A stretch of 64,000 bases of DNA from Maribacter sp. (GCA_011050675.1 DRFI01000020.1:124001-188000), one strand, 5' to 3'. Shown: positions 6,378-16,366, counted from the stretch's first letter. The notes: generated from the sequence alone by a model not told the origin. A program made the numbers and translations.

Positions 6378-8693
6378 TTACTTAGTAAACCAATCTCTTA
6401 TGGTTTCTTCTGCTAATTTATTGTTGGGTGTAAAGGCATTGTTATCCTCACCACGGTACTCGATATAACTCGGAAATTTCCACCATAGAATACCTTGACA
6501 CCAAGGTTCATTTTCTATGCCTTTAAAGATAATCTCGTATCCTCTTTGCTGTGCTTCCTCGTTAATGGAATCGTCTGCCTCTGCATGCGGATTCTTCCAT
6601 GGGGTGTCTACACTTCTAAATCCTATTTCGGTAAATACAATCGGCTTTTTAAAACGGTCGTAGACTTTTTTAATTTTCGTTTTTATAGTATCGAATTGTA
6701 AACTCATTTCCTCATCTGTAGGGTTGTCCTTTTTACTCAACGGATAATAAGAATTAAGACCTATAAAATCTAAATCGTCCCAAAATTCAATCTTTTCAAA
6801 TTCTTCGCCCCAATTGGCAGCATACGTTAATTGACCAGAATATAGCGCTCTGGTTTTTTTGATTATTGCACGCCAAGAATCGGGTTGCGATAAGGTTGCT
6901 TTTGTAAACTCTACACCAAGGCACAATGCATCCATATCATGAATTTCTGCTAAGAATGCGTAATGGCGAATCCACCGGTAATAGTAATCATGAAATTTAT
7001 CCCACTGTTCATCCGTTGGCATATTTATACCTCCGGGCCAGCTACCACCTACATATATTTGAGGTTTTAGCAATGTATACATTCCCATCTTGTTTGCCAT
7101 TGTTACCGCATGCACTACGGCGTCATCATTTTCACTACCTGCATTGTCACTAAAATGTAACGGTGTTGGTGTATTTATATCATTAATGCCCGTATACGGC
7201 ACAATCGCCATGGCATTACTACCCATATTCTTTTGCTTCAATAAAGATTCCGTCGCCTTTTGAGAACCATAGCCATTGTAAATACTGTAGCCTTCATGGG
7301 CAAAATTGAACCCTTTTAAATATGGTAGTTTTTTAGGTTCTTTCTTTTCCTTCGGATGTGCATTTGGCAATCCCGCTAAATACCTTTGCCATTTGGTTTC
7401 TAGTTTTGCCATATCACTACCTGAAAGTGAAACATTTTTATAATACCTTAAATACCTTTCCTTACCCCAAGTGGTAATTAGAAAATCTGTAAACGCACCC
7501 GCCATACAATCTCTAATAAGGGAAGATTCCATCTCCAGAAAAGAATTATCTAAGAGCTCTGCTACCGTATACGTATTCTCAGATTCTGCCAATCGTGCAG
7601 ACCAATATTTATATCCTTTCATTTGCCAGGTATCCGTAAAATAGATAGGAAGCCCCAGCGTAAAAATTGTTTTATTACTTTCCCCGATAAGGTTATGTAG
7701 CAACAAAGCATTATCCCTACCTATATGATTATTGGCATAAATTTCATTGACGATCGTGTGAACAGAATTGGTAATCGTGTCAAAAGTAGAATGGTCGGTA
7801 TTCCCCGTCATTAAGCCTTTTTCTTCTGTACAGGTATAAAAATTATACGTGATTTTAGGCACATCTTTACCATTTACAAAAGTGACAATCTTTGCTTTTG
7901 ATGCTTTTACTTCTGCCTCTTTTTGTGCTACTGCTGAGGGCTCAATAGCTTTCTGATGATCTATAAATTGAAACTCATCTGTATCTAACAAGACTTTAGT
8001 ACCTGTTGCAAAATTGAAAAACGTTGACCCTTCTATACCCCAATTTGCATTGAAGTCGCCCATGACCAATCGTTCTTTATTTTCATATACCTCATATTCT
8101 AAATTCTGACGGTAAAACGACTGCCCCATCTCCGATACTTTTTCGGCAAATAAATCAAAAACCTCAGTTGCATTTGTACCAGTTAAAAAACTGAAAGGCA
8201 GTTTTTGATCTGCAGGACTCGGATAAAAACACACCCCAAGAATAGAGTTATTATTTGGCACTCGTTTAGCGCCTATTTTTATTTCTGCACTAGAGATTTG
8301 AAAAGGAGTGCCAACCAAGTATTTTTTTATTAGTGAATTTTCATCTACCGCACCTACTAAGTATACAATAGATGTGTTCAAAGATTCTTTAGTGACTTCA
8401 TCTACATTCGTATAATTTACCTTGACATTACGCCATGACTTAGTAACTTCTTTTAAAGAAAGCTCATGTAAAATGTTTTTATACTGTTGCTGTAACGCTG
8501 AGTCTTTAGCACCGTACACCACTAAAATTTCTCGCTTCTCAAAGAAGCTTCTACGTAAATCTCTACGAGTAGCAACGGAATCTAACGCCTCTGGAATGAT
8601 CTCATTTTCCGTCGTCGGAAAATATTCTGCACCGGCAAAACTTACGATACCAACAATAACAAATAAGGCAACTAAGAGATATTTCTTCTTCAT
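6378..8693 (-). CDS. GH113-like glycoside hydrolase with degenerate gluzincin-like N-terminal half
   Basis: A 771-residue exported protein. ATG at 8693 gives MKKKYLLVALFVIVGIVSFA; a TTG 18 bp upstream is less likely. The C-terminal third (about 460-770) is a TIM-barrel with GFNFAHEGYSIYNGYGS, CLGVEFT (E595, putative acid/base), LDFIGLNSYYPLS and VFTEIGFRS (E689, putative nucleophile), as in GH113 beta-mannanases. The middle (about 300-420) looks like a peptidase-MA/gluzincin domain (GLPIYFTDTW, then AGAFTDFLITTWGKERY), but the expected HExxH is replaced by HTIVN (H312). The first 200 residues are unassigned. It stands alone, with no PUL genes such as susCD around it. The substrate is unproven. 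Confidence 0.82.
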   Translation of the reverse strand: MKKKYLLVALFVIVGIVSFAGAEYFPTTENEIIPEALDSVATRRDLRRSFFEKREILVVYGAKDSALQQQYKNILHELSLKEVTKSWRNVKVNYTNVDEVTKESLNTSIVYLVGAVDENSLIKKYLVGTPFQISSAEIKIGAKRVPNNNSILGVCFYPSPADQKLPFSFLTGTNATEVFDLFAEKVSEMGQSFYRQNLEYEVYENKERLVMGDFNANWGIEGSTFFNFATGTKVLLDTDEFQFIDHQKAIEPSAVAQKEAEVKASKAKIVTFVNGKDVPKITYNFYTCTEEKGLMTGNTDHSTFDTITNSVHTIVNEIYANNHIGRDNALLLHNLIGESNKTIFTLGLPIYFTDTWQMKGYKYWSARLAESENTYTVAELLDNSFLEMESSLIRDCMAGAFTDFLITTWGKERYLRYYKNVSLSGSDMAKLETKWQRYLAGLPNAHPKEKKEPKKLPYLKGFNFAHEGYSIYNGYGSQKATESLLKQKNMGSNAMAIVPYTGINDINTPTPLHFSDNAGSENDDAVVHAVTMANKMGMYTLLKPQIYVGGSWPGGINMPTDEQWDKFHDYYYRWIRHYAFLAEIHDMDALCLGVEFTKATLSQPDSWRAIIKKTRALYSGQLTYAANWGEEFEKIEFWDDLDFIGLNSYYPLSKKDNPTDEEMSLQFDTIKTKIKKVYDRFKKPIVFTEIGFRSVDTPWKNPHAEADDSINEEAQQRGYEIIFKGIENEPWCQGILWWKFPSYIEYRGEDNNAFTPNNKLAEETIRDWFTK

Positions 8694-8917
8694 AAACTCA
8701 ACAATAGGCAAACACTTGTTTAAGATAACAAAACTGGAAACCCTAATTACACCAATAGCTTTATTTAACTTTTAAAAAGGAGTTTTTTGAATGCGTGCTC
8801 CAGTGGGTTTTTTGAATATTTTCTAGCAGATAGCACTTGTATTGACAATACGCTGTTAAAGTATTTTTACATTTTAAAAGTTGATCAGCCGCCCCCTTTT
8901 ATAAGCAACCGCTACCC

Positions 8918-8952
8918 TTTTGTGGTATTCCCCAATTTGTACCTTAACTTTG
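8918..8952 (+). promoter_or_regulatory. Bacteroidota-type promoter of the DUF2807 gene
   Basis: TTTTG at 8918-8922 (-33) is followed after 22 nt by TAACTTTG at 8945-8952 (-7, an exact TAnnTTTG match). Transcription would begin near 8959, giving a leader of about 17 nt to the ATG at 8976. This is why the longer open frame starting at 8787 was not used. Confidence 0.65.
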
Positions 8953-8975
8953 CTCTATTAAACAGCCAACGCTAC

Positions 8976-9656
8976 ATGAAATCATTTGTTCTCTTTGCAC
9001 TTATAATCTGCTTTAGCCTAACTAGTATTGCACAGAATAACGTGACCATACCTTTAGAAGAATTTACCGAATTACGGGTGTATGACAGAATAAGTGTTAC
9101 ACTAGTAAAAGGCGAAGAGAATAAAATTGAAATAGCCGTTGAGAATAAAAAAGATATTAGCATAACCGAAAATGATGGACGTTTACGTTTAAAAATGTGC
9201 TCGGGAGAGTCTGTACTTAACAGCATTCTAAGTATTAAACTTTTTTATACAGAAGCACTAGCTGTTATAGATGCTAATAAAAACTCTAGAATTATCTCTA
9301 CAGGATTAGTTATAGGGACCGAACTGGTCATTGAAGCGCAAGATGCAAGTACCATAACTTTAAACATTGCGTACAATGACATCACAGCTAAAAGCACAAG
9401 CGGTAGTGAGATAAAACTTTCTGGCACAAGCGGGAGCCAGTATGTAACTATCAATACAGGTGGTAAACTTCTAAATAAAGGTTTAAAGACAAAGAGTAGT
9501 ACTGTAATTGTATTATCTGGCGGAAATGCAGAAGTATATGCTAGTGAAGCGGTTATTGCTAAAGTAAAAGCCGGAGGTTCTATTACTGTTTACGGCAACC
9601 CAAAGTCAGTTGATAAAGATGATACTTTTGGTGGAAAAATTGCAATACCAGAATAA
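8976..9656 (+). CDS. DUF2807 (GIN domain) exported protein
   Basis: A 226-residue protein starting at ATG 8976 with the signal peptide MKSFVLFALIICFSLTSIAQ. The mature part is a right-handed beta-solenoid-like DUF2807/'GIN' domain: LEEFTELRVYDRISVTLVKG, then repeating short strands rich in Thr, Ser and Val (STSGSEIKLSGTSGS, KAGGSITVYGNPKSV). Such proteins are common in Bacteroidota as periplasmic or surface proteins of unknown role. A frame open to 8787 would add 63 residues, but it would include the promoter. It converges on the CPXCG gene with stop codons directly abutting. Confidence 0.85.
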   Translation: MKSFVLFALIICFSLTSIAQNNVTIPLEEFTELRVYDRISVTLVKGEENKIEIAVENKKDISITENDGRLRLKMCSGESVLNSILSIKLFYTEALAVIDANKNSRIISTGLVIGTELVIEAQDASTITLNIAYNDITAKSTSGSEIKLSGTSGSQYVTINTGGKLLNKGLKTKSSTVIVLSGGNAEVYASEAVIAKVKAGGSITVYGNPKSVDKDDTFGGKIAIPE

Positions 9657-9839
9657 TTACTGCTCTATACTCTGAACATCAAAACCTATAAGCTCATTAT
9701 CTTGAAATTGAGGGGTAACCTCTATTGGGTTACAGCATACCTCGCAATCTTCTACATAAGTTTGTTGCGACACAGAGGGATCCAGAAGCATTGAAACTTC
9801 TTCCCAGCAATACGGACATTGAAAATAATGTTCGAACAT
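9657..9839 (-). CDS. CPXCG motif-containing cysteine-rich protein
   Basis: A 60-residue protein with two Cys pairs: FQCPYCWEEV near the N-terminus and EDCEVCCNPIEV in the middle. This is the pattern of the CPXCG cysteine-rich family, a small presumed zinc-binding domain found across Bacteria. Its length is normal for the family. The function is unknown. It starts 6 bp after the stop of the upstream 222-residue membrane protein gene, so the two are probably co-transcribed. Its stop abuts the stop of the convergent DUF2807 gene. Confidence 0.85.
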   Translation of the reverse strand: MFEHYFQCPYCWEEVSMLLDPSVSQQTYVEDCEVCCNPIEVTPQFQDNELIGFDVQSIEQ

Positions 9840-9845
9840 AGCAAT

Positions 9846-10514
9846 TTATGCTTTCAATTCTTTTGCCAACTCTTGTAACGTAAGGGTTTGGATTACATTT
9901 CCTGCATTTGACGTAAAAATAGTATCATGTCCTAATTTTAACGAAAGAACTTCTTCGCCTTGGTCTAAATGAATATCTGCAGCATTGATTTTTATTTCTT
10001 CCAACTTTACATCGAAACGCTTTTTAAGCGTAATCAATCCGTTGAGCTTACTTAATTCAAATCCAGAGAAATCAAACAATCTTTTTAATCCGCTGAAAAA
10101 GCTAATTCCTATAAACACCAAAGCTGCCATTGCAAACTTATATGCCAAAGTAAATACGTCCAATTCATCACCGTTTATAAAAGTAAGAGCCAGATTTACA
10201 CAGCCATAAACTCCTAATAAGAATACAAATAGACCTACAATTACCGCAAGTATATCTGTAAGCATTGCTTTTTGGGTTCTTGTAACGGTTAAACCATCTA
10301 CATTTTTATTAGCCTGAAAACCAAAATCCTTTAAATATTCTAAATTCTTTATCTGCACTAGTTTATTGGCAATGGTAGTTTCTAAACCACTTAGGTCTAC
10401 AACAACAGCACGTTCCTCCAGCTCATCTCGCAAATTTAATTGCGCTTCAAAAGTGAGTAATGAATGTTGATCCAAAATCTCTATGAGCTCGCTATTTGTT
10501 TTATCGCTATACAT
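9846..10514 (-). CDS. Hypothetical membrane protein, 222 aa
   Basis: It starts with a soluble helical segment (residues 1-80: SELIEILDQHSLLTFEAQLNLRDELEER, given here as two parts of one helix pair). Two transmembrane helices follow, at about 88-112 (containing AVIVGLFVFLLGVYG) and about 125-143. A soluble C-terminal domain (about 150-222) ends LTLQELAKELKA. No family is recognised. It is followed after 5 bp by the CPXCG protein, so it probably heads a two-gene operon. The upstream 73 bp hold a 15-bp palindrome, noted separately. Confidence 0.65.
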   Translation of the reverse strand: MYSDKTNSELIEILDQHSLLTFEAQLNLRDELEERAVVVDLSGLETTIANKLVQIKNLEYLKDFGFQANKNVDGLTVTRTQKAMLTDILAVIVGLFVFLLGVYGCVNLALTFINGDELDVFTLAYKFAMAALVFIGISFFSGLKRLFDFSGFELSKLNGLITLKKRFDVKLEEIKINAADIHLDQGEEVLSLKLGHDTIFTSNAGNVIQTLTLQELAKELKA

Positions 10515-10533
10515 GTTCTTACCTAATTAATTT

Positions 10534-10548
10534 TCTCGATAATCGAGA
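10534..10548. repeat. 15-bp palindrome upstream of the 222-aa membrane protein gene
   Basis: TCTCGAT and ATCGAGA are perfect inverted 7-mers around a single A. They lie 20 bp upstream of the ATG at 10514 and between it and the efflux operon end. This could be an operator for a dimeric regulator; it is too tight for a good RNA hairpin. Confidence 0.35.
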
Positions 10549-10587
10549 TTAAACGCTACAAGACTTATCTTAAACTTGCTTTACTAC

Positions 10588-11952
10588 CTACAGTTCTATA
10601 TTCAATAACTGACCTGTAAGTTGCAGCAATTGAAGCTCTGCCAGTTTTGCATCGTACTTTGCCAAATTCTTATTGGTCTGGGCATTCAATAAATTTATCT
10701 GTGCCTGTCTAAACTCAATAGATGTAATACTTCCCAATTGAAACTGCTCGCGAGAACGTTCAAAATTGTTTTGGTTTGTAAATACATTCTGTTCTTGAAT
10801 TTGATATATTTTTAATAGATTCTCATACAATGCCATCGCATTCTGCATATCTCTATTTACTTCTAATTCTACCTGCTTGCGCAATAATTCTTGATTGGCA
10901 TAGGTAATTTTTGCATTCTTTACACTTACCGTTGTACTACCACCATCAAAAAGATTCCATGTAAGACTTGCGCCTAAGGATACACTATTGGCTATAGAAT
11001 TTGTACCAGGAAAAATAGCTCCCGTTAAGAAAGCAGATGGTGCATTTTGGTTTCTATTCCAACCATAAGACCCAGTTAAGTCTAACGTTGGTAAATAACC
11101 AGACTTGCTTACCTTAATATCATAGTCATTAATACTTAAGTTAGATTCTGTTTGAAGCATAGCAACGTTATTCGTCATTGCCTGGTCCATGAATTCTACA
11201 ATCTGAAACTTAGGTAAGAAAACAATGGTAGTATCCACCTGATACTGCATATTTAAATCTTGGTTCAACACCACATTTAAATCGCGTTTAGCATTGGCAA
11301 GTTGTTGTTCCGTATTTAATAAATTGATACTGTCATTCGTTTGATCAACCTGTGCATTCAATATATCTAACTTGGTATTTTGCCCATACTCAAAAGAATA
11401 TTCTGATCTCTTGATTCTATCCGTTGAAATTTCTAGTGCCTGCTTTTGTACATTCTTATTCTCGGTTAAACGAGCAATTTCGAAATACACACTAAACATT
11501 TGGATCATGGTATTCTCGATAGTCTCACGAGCTTGTAACGTACTTAGTTGATACTGCTCTTTTAATCTCTTGTAATTATAAAATCTTCCAAGACCATCGA
11601 ACAAGGTATAATTAAGACTTAAAGCCGCATTATATCTTTGGCTTTCTGCGTCATTTACCTCAATATTACCCCTATCGCTACCATCTTCATTTAATTGACC
11701 CGGAAACTCGGTAGTGGTATCATTGGTATTATAAGTTGCACCAGCGGTACCGGTTAACGTAGGTAAATATCCTGAATTTAAAAGGCTTGCATTATTATCT
11801 GCAATGTCCATCTGATTTTTGGCAATTTCAATACCGTAATTATTCTCTAAAGCCTTAATAACAGCCTCTTCTTTAGACAGGGTTTTCTCTTGTGCAAAAA
11901 CTACACAAACAGGGAGAAACACTAATAATATGATGAATTTAAATCTACTCAT
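10588..11952 (-). CDS. TolC-family outer membrane efflux channel
   Basis: A 454-residue outer membrane factor with a signal peptide (MSRFKFIILLVFLPVCVVFA) and the two internally repeated OEP halves. Each half has long amphipathic helices: LSKEEAVIKALENNYGIEIA at the start, and FERSREQFQLGSITSIEFRQ near the end. It provides the outer-membrane exit duct for the RND pump encoded just upstream. Its ATG shares one base with the pump's stop (TAATG), showing translational coupling. Substrates cannot be inferred from the sequence. Confidence 0.94.
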   Translation of the reverse strand: MSRFKFIILLVFLPVCVVFAQEKTLSKEEAVIKALENNYGIEIAKNQMDIADNNASLLNSGYLPTLTGTAGATYNTNDTTTEFPGQLNEDGSDRGNIEVNDAESQRYNAALSLNYTLFDGLGRFYNYKRLKEQYQLSTLQARETIENTMIQMFSVYFEIARLTENKNVQKQALEISTDRIKRSEYSFEYGQNTKLDILNAQVDQTNDSINLLNTEQQLANAKRDLNVVLNQDLNMQYQVDTTIVFLPKFQIVEFMDQAMTNNVAMLQTESNLSINDYDIKVSKSGYLPTLDLTGSYGWNRNQNAPSAFLTGAIFPGTNSIANSVSLGASLTWNLFDGGSTTVSVKNAKITYANQELLRKQVELEVNRDMQNAMALYENLLKIYQIQEQNVFTNQNNFERSREQFQLGSITSIEFRQAQINLLNAQTNKNLAKYDAKLAELQLLQLTGQLLNIEL

Positions 11953-14900
11953 TATAACTTATCTATATTCTTATGTGATTGTGAACCTTCTATTTGGTCT
12001 TGATGACCACCGTCTTCAATTGCATGCTGCGAATGACCTTCTAGATGTGCTGCTTCTTTTCTTTCTTTAATTGCTCTTTCTACTTCTTCTTTCGTAATCT
12101 TATGACCAGAAGCTAATGATCTATTCTGTGCTTTTAGATTATTACTGAACGATAAAAATAATGGTAACATTAACAATGTAAGTACCGTTGCAATACCAAT
12201 ACCATAGGCTATAGAAATTGCCATTGGCTTTAAAAATTGCGCCTGTCTACTTGTCTCCAACATTAGAGGTGCCAAACCTGCAATAGTTGTAATCGAGGTA
12301 AGGAAAATTGCCCTGAACCTAGATTTACCTGCTTCGAAAATGGCATTATCAAATGTCATCCCCTCACGTAAATTTGAATTGAACTTACCAATGAGCACTA
12401 GACCATCATTCACCATAATACCTATTAGAGCAATGATACCCAATATAGAAAGTACGTTTATTGGGAAGTCATGGATCCAGTGTCCCCACGCTACTGCCGT
12501 AAAACTAAATGGTACTAAAAGTAATAACATTAATGGCTGACTGAAACTTCTAAAAGTAAATGCGATGGTAATGTATATTAATAGTAGCACTGTAAAACCT
12601 ACCAATTTCAAAGAACCGGTCAATTTCTCCAACTCTCTATTTTGACCTTCATAAGAGGCACTTACCGTTGGATACTTTGATTGTATCTCTGGCATGTGTA
12701 CATTCTGTATTTCGGTCATTATTTCCGTTGGACTATCCTTTACATCTTTCATATCGGCAGAAACCTGAATTTCTCTTCTGCCTTCCAAACGGTTAATAGC
12801 TACATCTCCACGAACAATAGTATAATCTGCAATCTCACTCAATGGAACACGCTCACCAGTAGGAGTTACAATACGCATATCATCTAAATTAGATATCGAA
12901 GAACGCTCTTCTCTATCGTAACGTACCCAAACCCTAATTTCATCTTGTGACCGCTGAAAACGTTGTGCCTGTACCCCAAAGAAGCCCGCACGAACTTGAT
13001 TCATTAACGTCTGTAAATCCAGCCCTAATAAATAAGCATTCTCCTTTAATGTTAATCGGATTTCTTTAATACCCGCCGGGTCATTATCTGCAATATCCTT
13101 TAACCTTGGATTCTTAGTTAATATACCTTTCAACTCAGCCTTAGCAGCTTTAAGTTGTTCTATATTATTACCTAATAACGATACAGAAACCGGTGACCCA
13201 CCAAAGTTACCACCAGAACCATATATTAAGCTTTCAACACCTAGTACCGGACCTACCAGCTCCTCTAACCTTTTGGTTACCATATCGGCAGAAATCTCAT
13301 TTGGTCTTTCTTCTCCAGGCAACAAGTTTATTGTCAAGACCGCTGAAGATGATCCAGGCCCTAACCTTTTGATTACATTTTCAAATACATCTTTATCTGA
13401 TCCTACGATATACCTTTCTGTCAATTCTTGGTTGACAATCATAGCTTTCTCTTCTATTAATGAAATAATAGAATCGGTTATTTTTTCATTAGTACCGTTT
13501 GGCATCTCTAATTCTATACCTACACGGTCACTGGCAATTCTTGGAAAGAATGCAGTTCTAATAATACCACCACCTACAGACCCTAAAGTCAAAATAAAAC
13601 TCGCTGCAATTACAGAGAATACAAAAATCTTGTACTTCATTGAAAAGCGTAGTATTGGCGTATATAGATTATCACGCATCCAAATCATTAGCTTATCTCC
13701 GAATTCATTGATAACCCTAAGTTTAGCAAATGCATTTGCGAATCCGCTTTTTGGTTTATTATCTATAGGCTGCAATGCTTTTGAATGCGCCAAGTGAGCA
13801 GGTAATATTACCAAGGCCTCAACTAATGACACTACCAAAGTCAAGATTACGATAACAGATACTTCACCAAAGAACTCTCCAATTCTACTGTCCAAAAACA
13901 AGAAAATTGAGAAAGCTAGTATCGTTGTTATAATAGCAGAAATAATTGGAGGCAATACCTCCATAGTACCATCGACAGCTGCTTGTACAGGCGACTTACC
14001 TTTTTCATAATGCTGATAGATATTCTCAGCGATAACAATACCATCATCCACCAAAATTCCGATAACGATGATCATACCGAACAATGATAACACATTGATG
14101 GTAACATCAAAGAAACCGGCAAAAACGAACATACCTAAGAACGCTACAGGTAAACCAAAGGCTACCCAAAATGCTAATCTTGTATTCAAGAACAGAGATA
14201 AGAAAATTAACACCAACACCATACCCATAATGGCGTTCTCCGTTAATAACTGTGTTCTTTGATTAAGTGTCGTAGACTGATCCGAAACGACATCTAATTT
14301 TATGTTATTATACTTTTCATTAAATTCATCAACATAGGCGTTTACTTGATCTGCAGCGGCTATTAAATCTTCATTATTGGTACTGGTTATTGTAGTACTA
14401 ACAGATAAATTACCATTGAAATAGGTAGCATTAGGTGATTCTGCAAAACGATCCCTAACGACAGCTACATCTTTTAGGCGAATAACATTACCAGATTGAT
14501 CTGCACGAACTACAAGATTACCTAGTTCGCTACCATAATACGAGCGGTTATTGGCACGGATTAAATACTCTTCCGCATCGGTTTTAATATTACCACCTGT
14601 TACAAGAATATTTGCATTAGCAACTGAACTTGCTACTTCTGAAAAAGATAAACCATAGGCTAAAAGATCATTTTCATTGACCGCAATTTCAATCTCTTCA
14701 TTTGGAAAACCAGAAATCTCTATTTGAGAAATACCTTCCATTGCTCTTAGGTCATTCTCAATTTCCCTACCAACACTTTTAAGTGTAGCTAATGGAATAT
14801 CTTCTCCACTAATAGCAAATGCAATAGTTTGACGAACAGTTTCAAGCTTAGAAACTATTAAAGGCTCCATACCTGTTGGAAAAGTCGGTACTCTATCTAC

Positions 14901-15236
14901 CGCATTCTTAACTTCCAACAACATGAAATCGATATTCTCGCCTTTCTCGATTTCCACGTTAATCGTACCACTATTCTCCCTAGATGTAGAGGTTACACGA
15001 TCAACACCTTCTAATCCTTTTAAGTTATCTTCTATCTTAAGAACGATACCTTCTTCTACCTCTTGTGGTGAAGCACCTGGGTAGGTTATAGTAATAGCAA
15101 TGTTCTTAGAATCCGTTAAAGGAAAGAAAGATGATTTTAATGCCTTTGCACCAACGATACCGAAAAGTGCAAAAGAAATTACTATAACATTAACGGCAAC
15201 ATGATACCGAATAAAATATTCTATCAGTTTACGCAT
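11952..15236 (-). CDS. RND-family efflux permease (AcrB/MexB-like)
   Basis: A 1094-residue inner-membrane pump with the RND duplicated architecture: TM1 near residues 10-30, a large periplasmic porter domain, TM2-6, a second periplasmic domain, then TM8-12. TM4 carries GILVDDGIVIAENIYQ with the paired Asp residues of the proton relay; the second half has the matching GIMVNDGLVLIGKF. The C-terminal tail after about residue 1035 is charged and His-rich (KEAAHLEGHSQHAIEDGGHQ), longer than in many HAE1 pumps. It is coupled by 1-bp overlaps to the adaptor before it and the TolC-like gene after it. Probable drug, bile or solvent export. Confidence 0.94.
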   Translation of the reverse strand: MRKLIEYFIRYHVAVNVIVISFALFGIVGAKALKSSFFPLTDSKNIAITITYPGASPQEVEEGIVLKIEDNLKGLEGVDRVTSTSRENSGTINVEIEKGENIDFMLLEVKNAVDRVPTFPTGMEPLIVSKLETVRQTIAFAISGEDIPLATLKSVGREIENDLRAMEGISQIEISGFPNEEIEIAVNENDLLAYGLSFSEVASSVANANILVTGGNIKTDAEEYLIRANNRSYYGSELGNLVVRADQSGNVIRLKDVAVVRDRFAESPNATYFNGNLSVSTTITSTNNEDLIAAADQVNAYVDEFNEKYNNIKLDVVSDQSTTLNQRTQLLTENAIMGMVLVLIFLSLFLNTRLAFWVAFGLPVAFLGMFVFAGFFDVTINVLSLFGMIIVIGILVDDGIVIAENIYQHYEKGKSPVQAAVDGTMEVLPPIISAIITTILAFSIFLFLDSRIGEFFGEVSVIVILTLVVSLVEALVILPAHLAHSKALQPIDNKPKSGFANAFAKLRVINEFGDKLMIWMRDNLYTPILRFSMKYKIFVFSVIAASFILTLGSVGGGIIRTAFFPRIASDRVGIELEMPNGTNEKITDSIISLIEEKAMIVNQELTERYIVGSDKDVFENVIKRLGPGSSSAVLTINLLPGEERPNEISADMVTKRLEELVGPVLGVESLIYGSGGNFGGSPVSVSLLGNNIEQLKAAKAELKGILTKNPRLKDIADNDPAGIKEIRLTLKENAYLLGLDLQTLMNQVRAGFFGVQAQRFQRSQDEIRVWVRYDREERSSISNLDDMRIVTPTGERVPLSEIADYTIVRGDVAINRLEGRREIQVSADMKDVKDSPTEIMTEIQNVHMPEIQSKYPTVSASYEGQNRELEKLTGSLKLVGFTVLLLIYITIAFTFRSFSQPLMLLLLVPFSFTAVAWGHWIHDFPINVLSILGIIALIGIMVNDGLVLIGKFNSNLREGMTFDNAIFEAGKSRFRAIFLTSITTIAGLAPLMLETSRQAQFLKPMAISIAYGIGIATVLTLLMLPLFLSFSNNLKAQNRSLASGHKITKEEVERAIKERKEAAHLEGHSQHAIEDGGHQDQIEGSQSHKNIDKL

Positions 15237-16366
15237 TATTCCTTCGTATTTTCTGGTTGTTCAGAGTAAATTTTTACCGCCATACCAGTATAAGCTCCAC
15301 TTACCGGCTTAGATACTATAGTTATACCATTGGGCACATTCTTTAGCACTACACGCTTATCTGAAAAATAAATAGGCTCTACATCAATAAGGTCTAAAAC
15401 AGAATCGCGAACTATGAATATTTTATTACCCTCCAATAGCAATCCTCTATCTACCTCAATAGCGTTTTCCTCTTTTTTGGCATCTAAATCTGCCTCTAGG
15501 TACATACCTTCTCGTAAGTTTTTATCGTCTACCTCTATATAGGCGTTTACGGTTTGTGTTGCTTGATCAATACTACCATTGATTCTAGTAACCTTCCCTT
15601 TATACTTCGTATTGTCATCTAAGTTAGTAAGCGATACCGCCTCCCCTACTTTCAATAAATCTGTATAACGTTTGCTAATGGCAACCTCTAATTCATATAC
15701 CTCTGTATTGATGAACTCGCCTAGTTTCTGACCTGACCTGACCAATGTACCTTCTGTAACCAATGTCTCGGTTAAAACACCCGAGAAAGGTGCAGATATA
15801 CGGTACTTAGAAAGTCTTTGTTCTAGATTCTTAACATTGTAATAACTAGTTAAAATACCTCTACCTGATATAAAGAATTTTTCTTTCTCTGTAGTTAGCT
15901 CCGGAAGTGCCGGTGTACTTTTAGACATATCGAAATTGGAAAGATAATCTTGCCACTTAGAATATATGTCTGGATAATCTAATCGTAAATCTGGCATAAC
16001 TGCCGTTAATTGATTGAAAAGATTACTTTTTGCAGATTGTACGCTTGCAGCATATTCAGCTGCATCAATACTTATAATTGTTTCTCCTTGACGAAAAGCT
16101 TGTCCTTCTTTAAACAACTTACTGCCTTTCTTAAATACACCTTGAACCTCAGCATATAATTCTACACGTTGCTTAGCTGTCAAATTACCATTTGCAGACA
16201 CTACAATTGGCACTGTACCATTTTCAACTACTTCTGTAAAAACTGTTTTCACAACTTTTTCAGATTTGGGCTTGAATGTTTTCTTACTATCAATAATATA
16301 CCCAGCTAAAAAAAAGGATACTACAATTAGTAAAATACCTAGTACGGTAAAAATAATCTTTCGCAT
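15236..16366 (-). CDS. Periplasmic adaptor subunit of the RND efflux pump (MFP/HlyD family)
   Basis: A 376-residue membrane fusion protein. It has an N-terminal membrane anchor (about 5-25), a beta-barrel/lipoyl region with VSANGNLTAKQRVELYAEVQ and GEFINTEVYELEVAI, a helical hairpin in the middle, and a C-terminal beta domain with AYIEVDDKNLREGMYLEADL. It links the RND pump to the outer-membrane channel. It is the first gene of the three-gene operon and ends one base into the pump's ATG. A weak -7 match (TATTTTTG at 16414-16407 on the minus strand) lies upstream. No local repressor gene was found. Confidence 0.93.
   Translation of the reverse strand: MRKIIFTVLGILLIVVSFFLAGYIIDSKKTFKPKSEKVVKTVFTEVVENGTVPIVVSANGNLTAKQRVELYAEVQGVFKKGSKLFKEGQAFRQGETIISIDAAEYAASVQSAKSNLFNQLTAVMPDLRLDYPDIYSKWQDYLSNFDMSKSTPALPELTTEKEKFFISGRGILTSYYNVKNLEQRLSKYRISAPFSGVLTETLVTEGTLVRSGQKLGEFINTEVYELEVAISKRYTDLLKVGEAVSLTNLDDNTKYKGKVTRINGSIDQATQTVNAYIEVDDKNLREGMYLEADLDAKKEENAIEVDRGLLLEGNKIFIVRDSVLDLIDVEPIYFSDKRVVLKNVPNGITIVSKPVSGAYTGMAVKIYSEQPENTKE

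Noticed and set aside
8787-8975. A 63-residue extension of the DUF2807 protein
   Set aside because: It would place a good promoter inside the gene and put the signal peptide in the middle of the protein.
13273-13797. A 174-codon open frame on the plus strand inside the RND pump gene
   Set aside because: It is antisense to a complete, motif-rich RND permease; it is Ser/Thr/Ile-rich shadow coding and has no recognisable domain.
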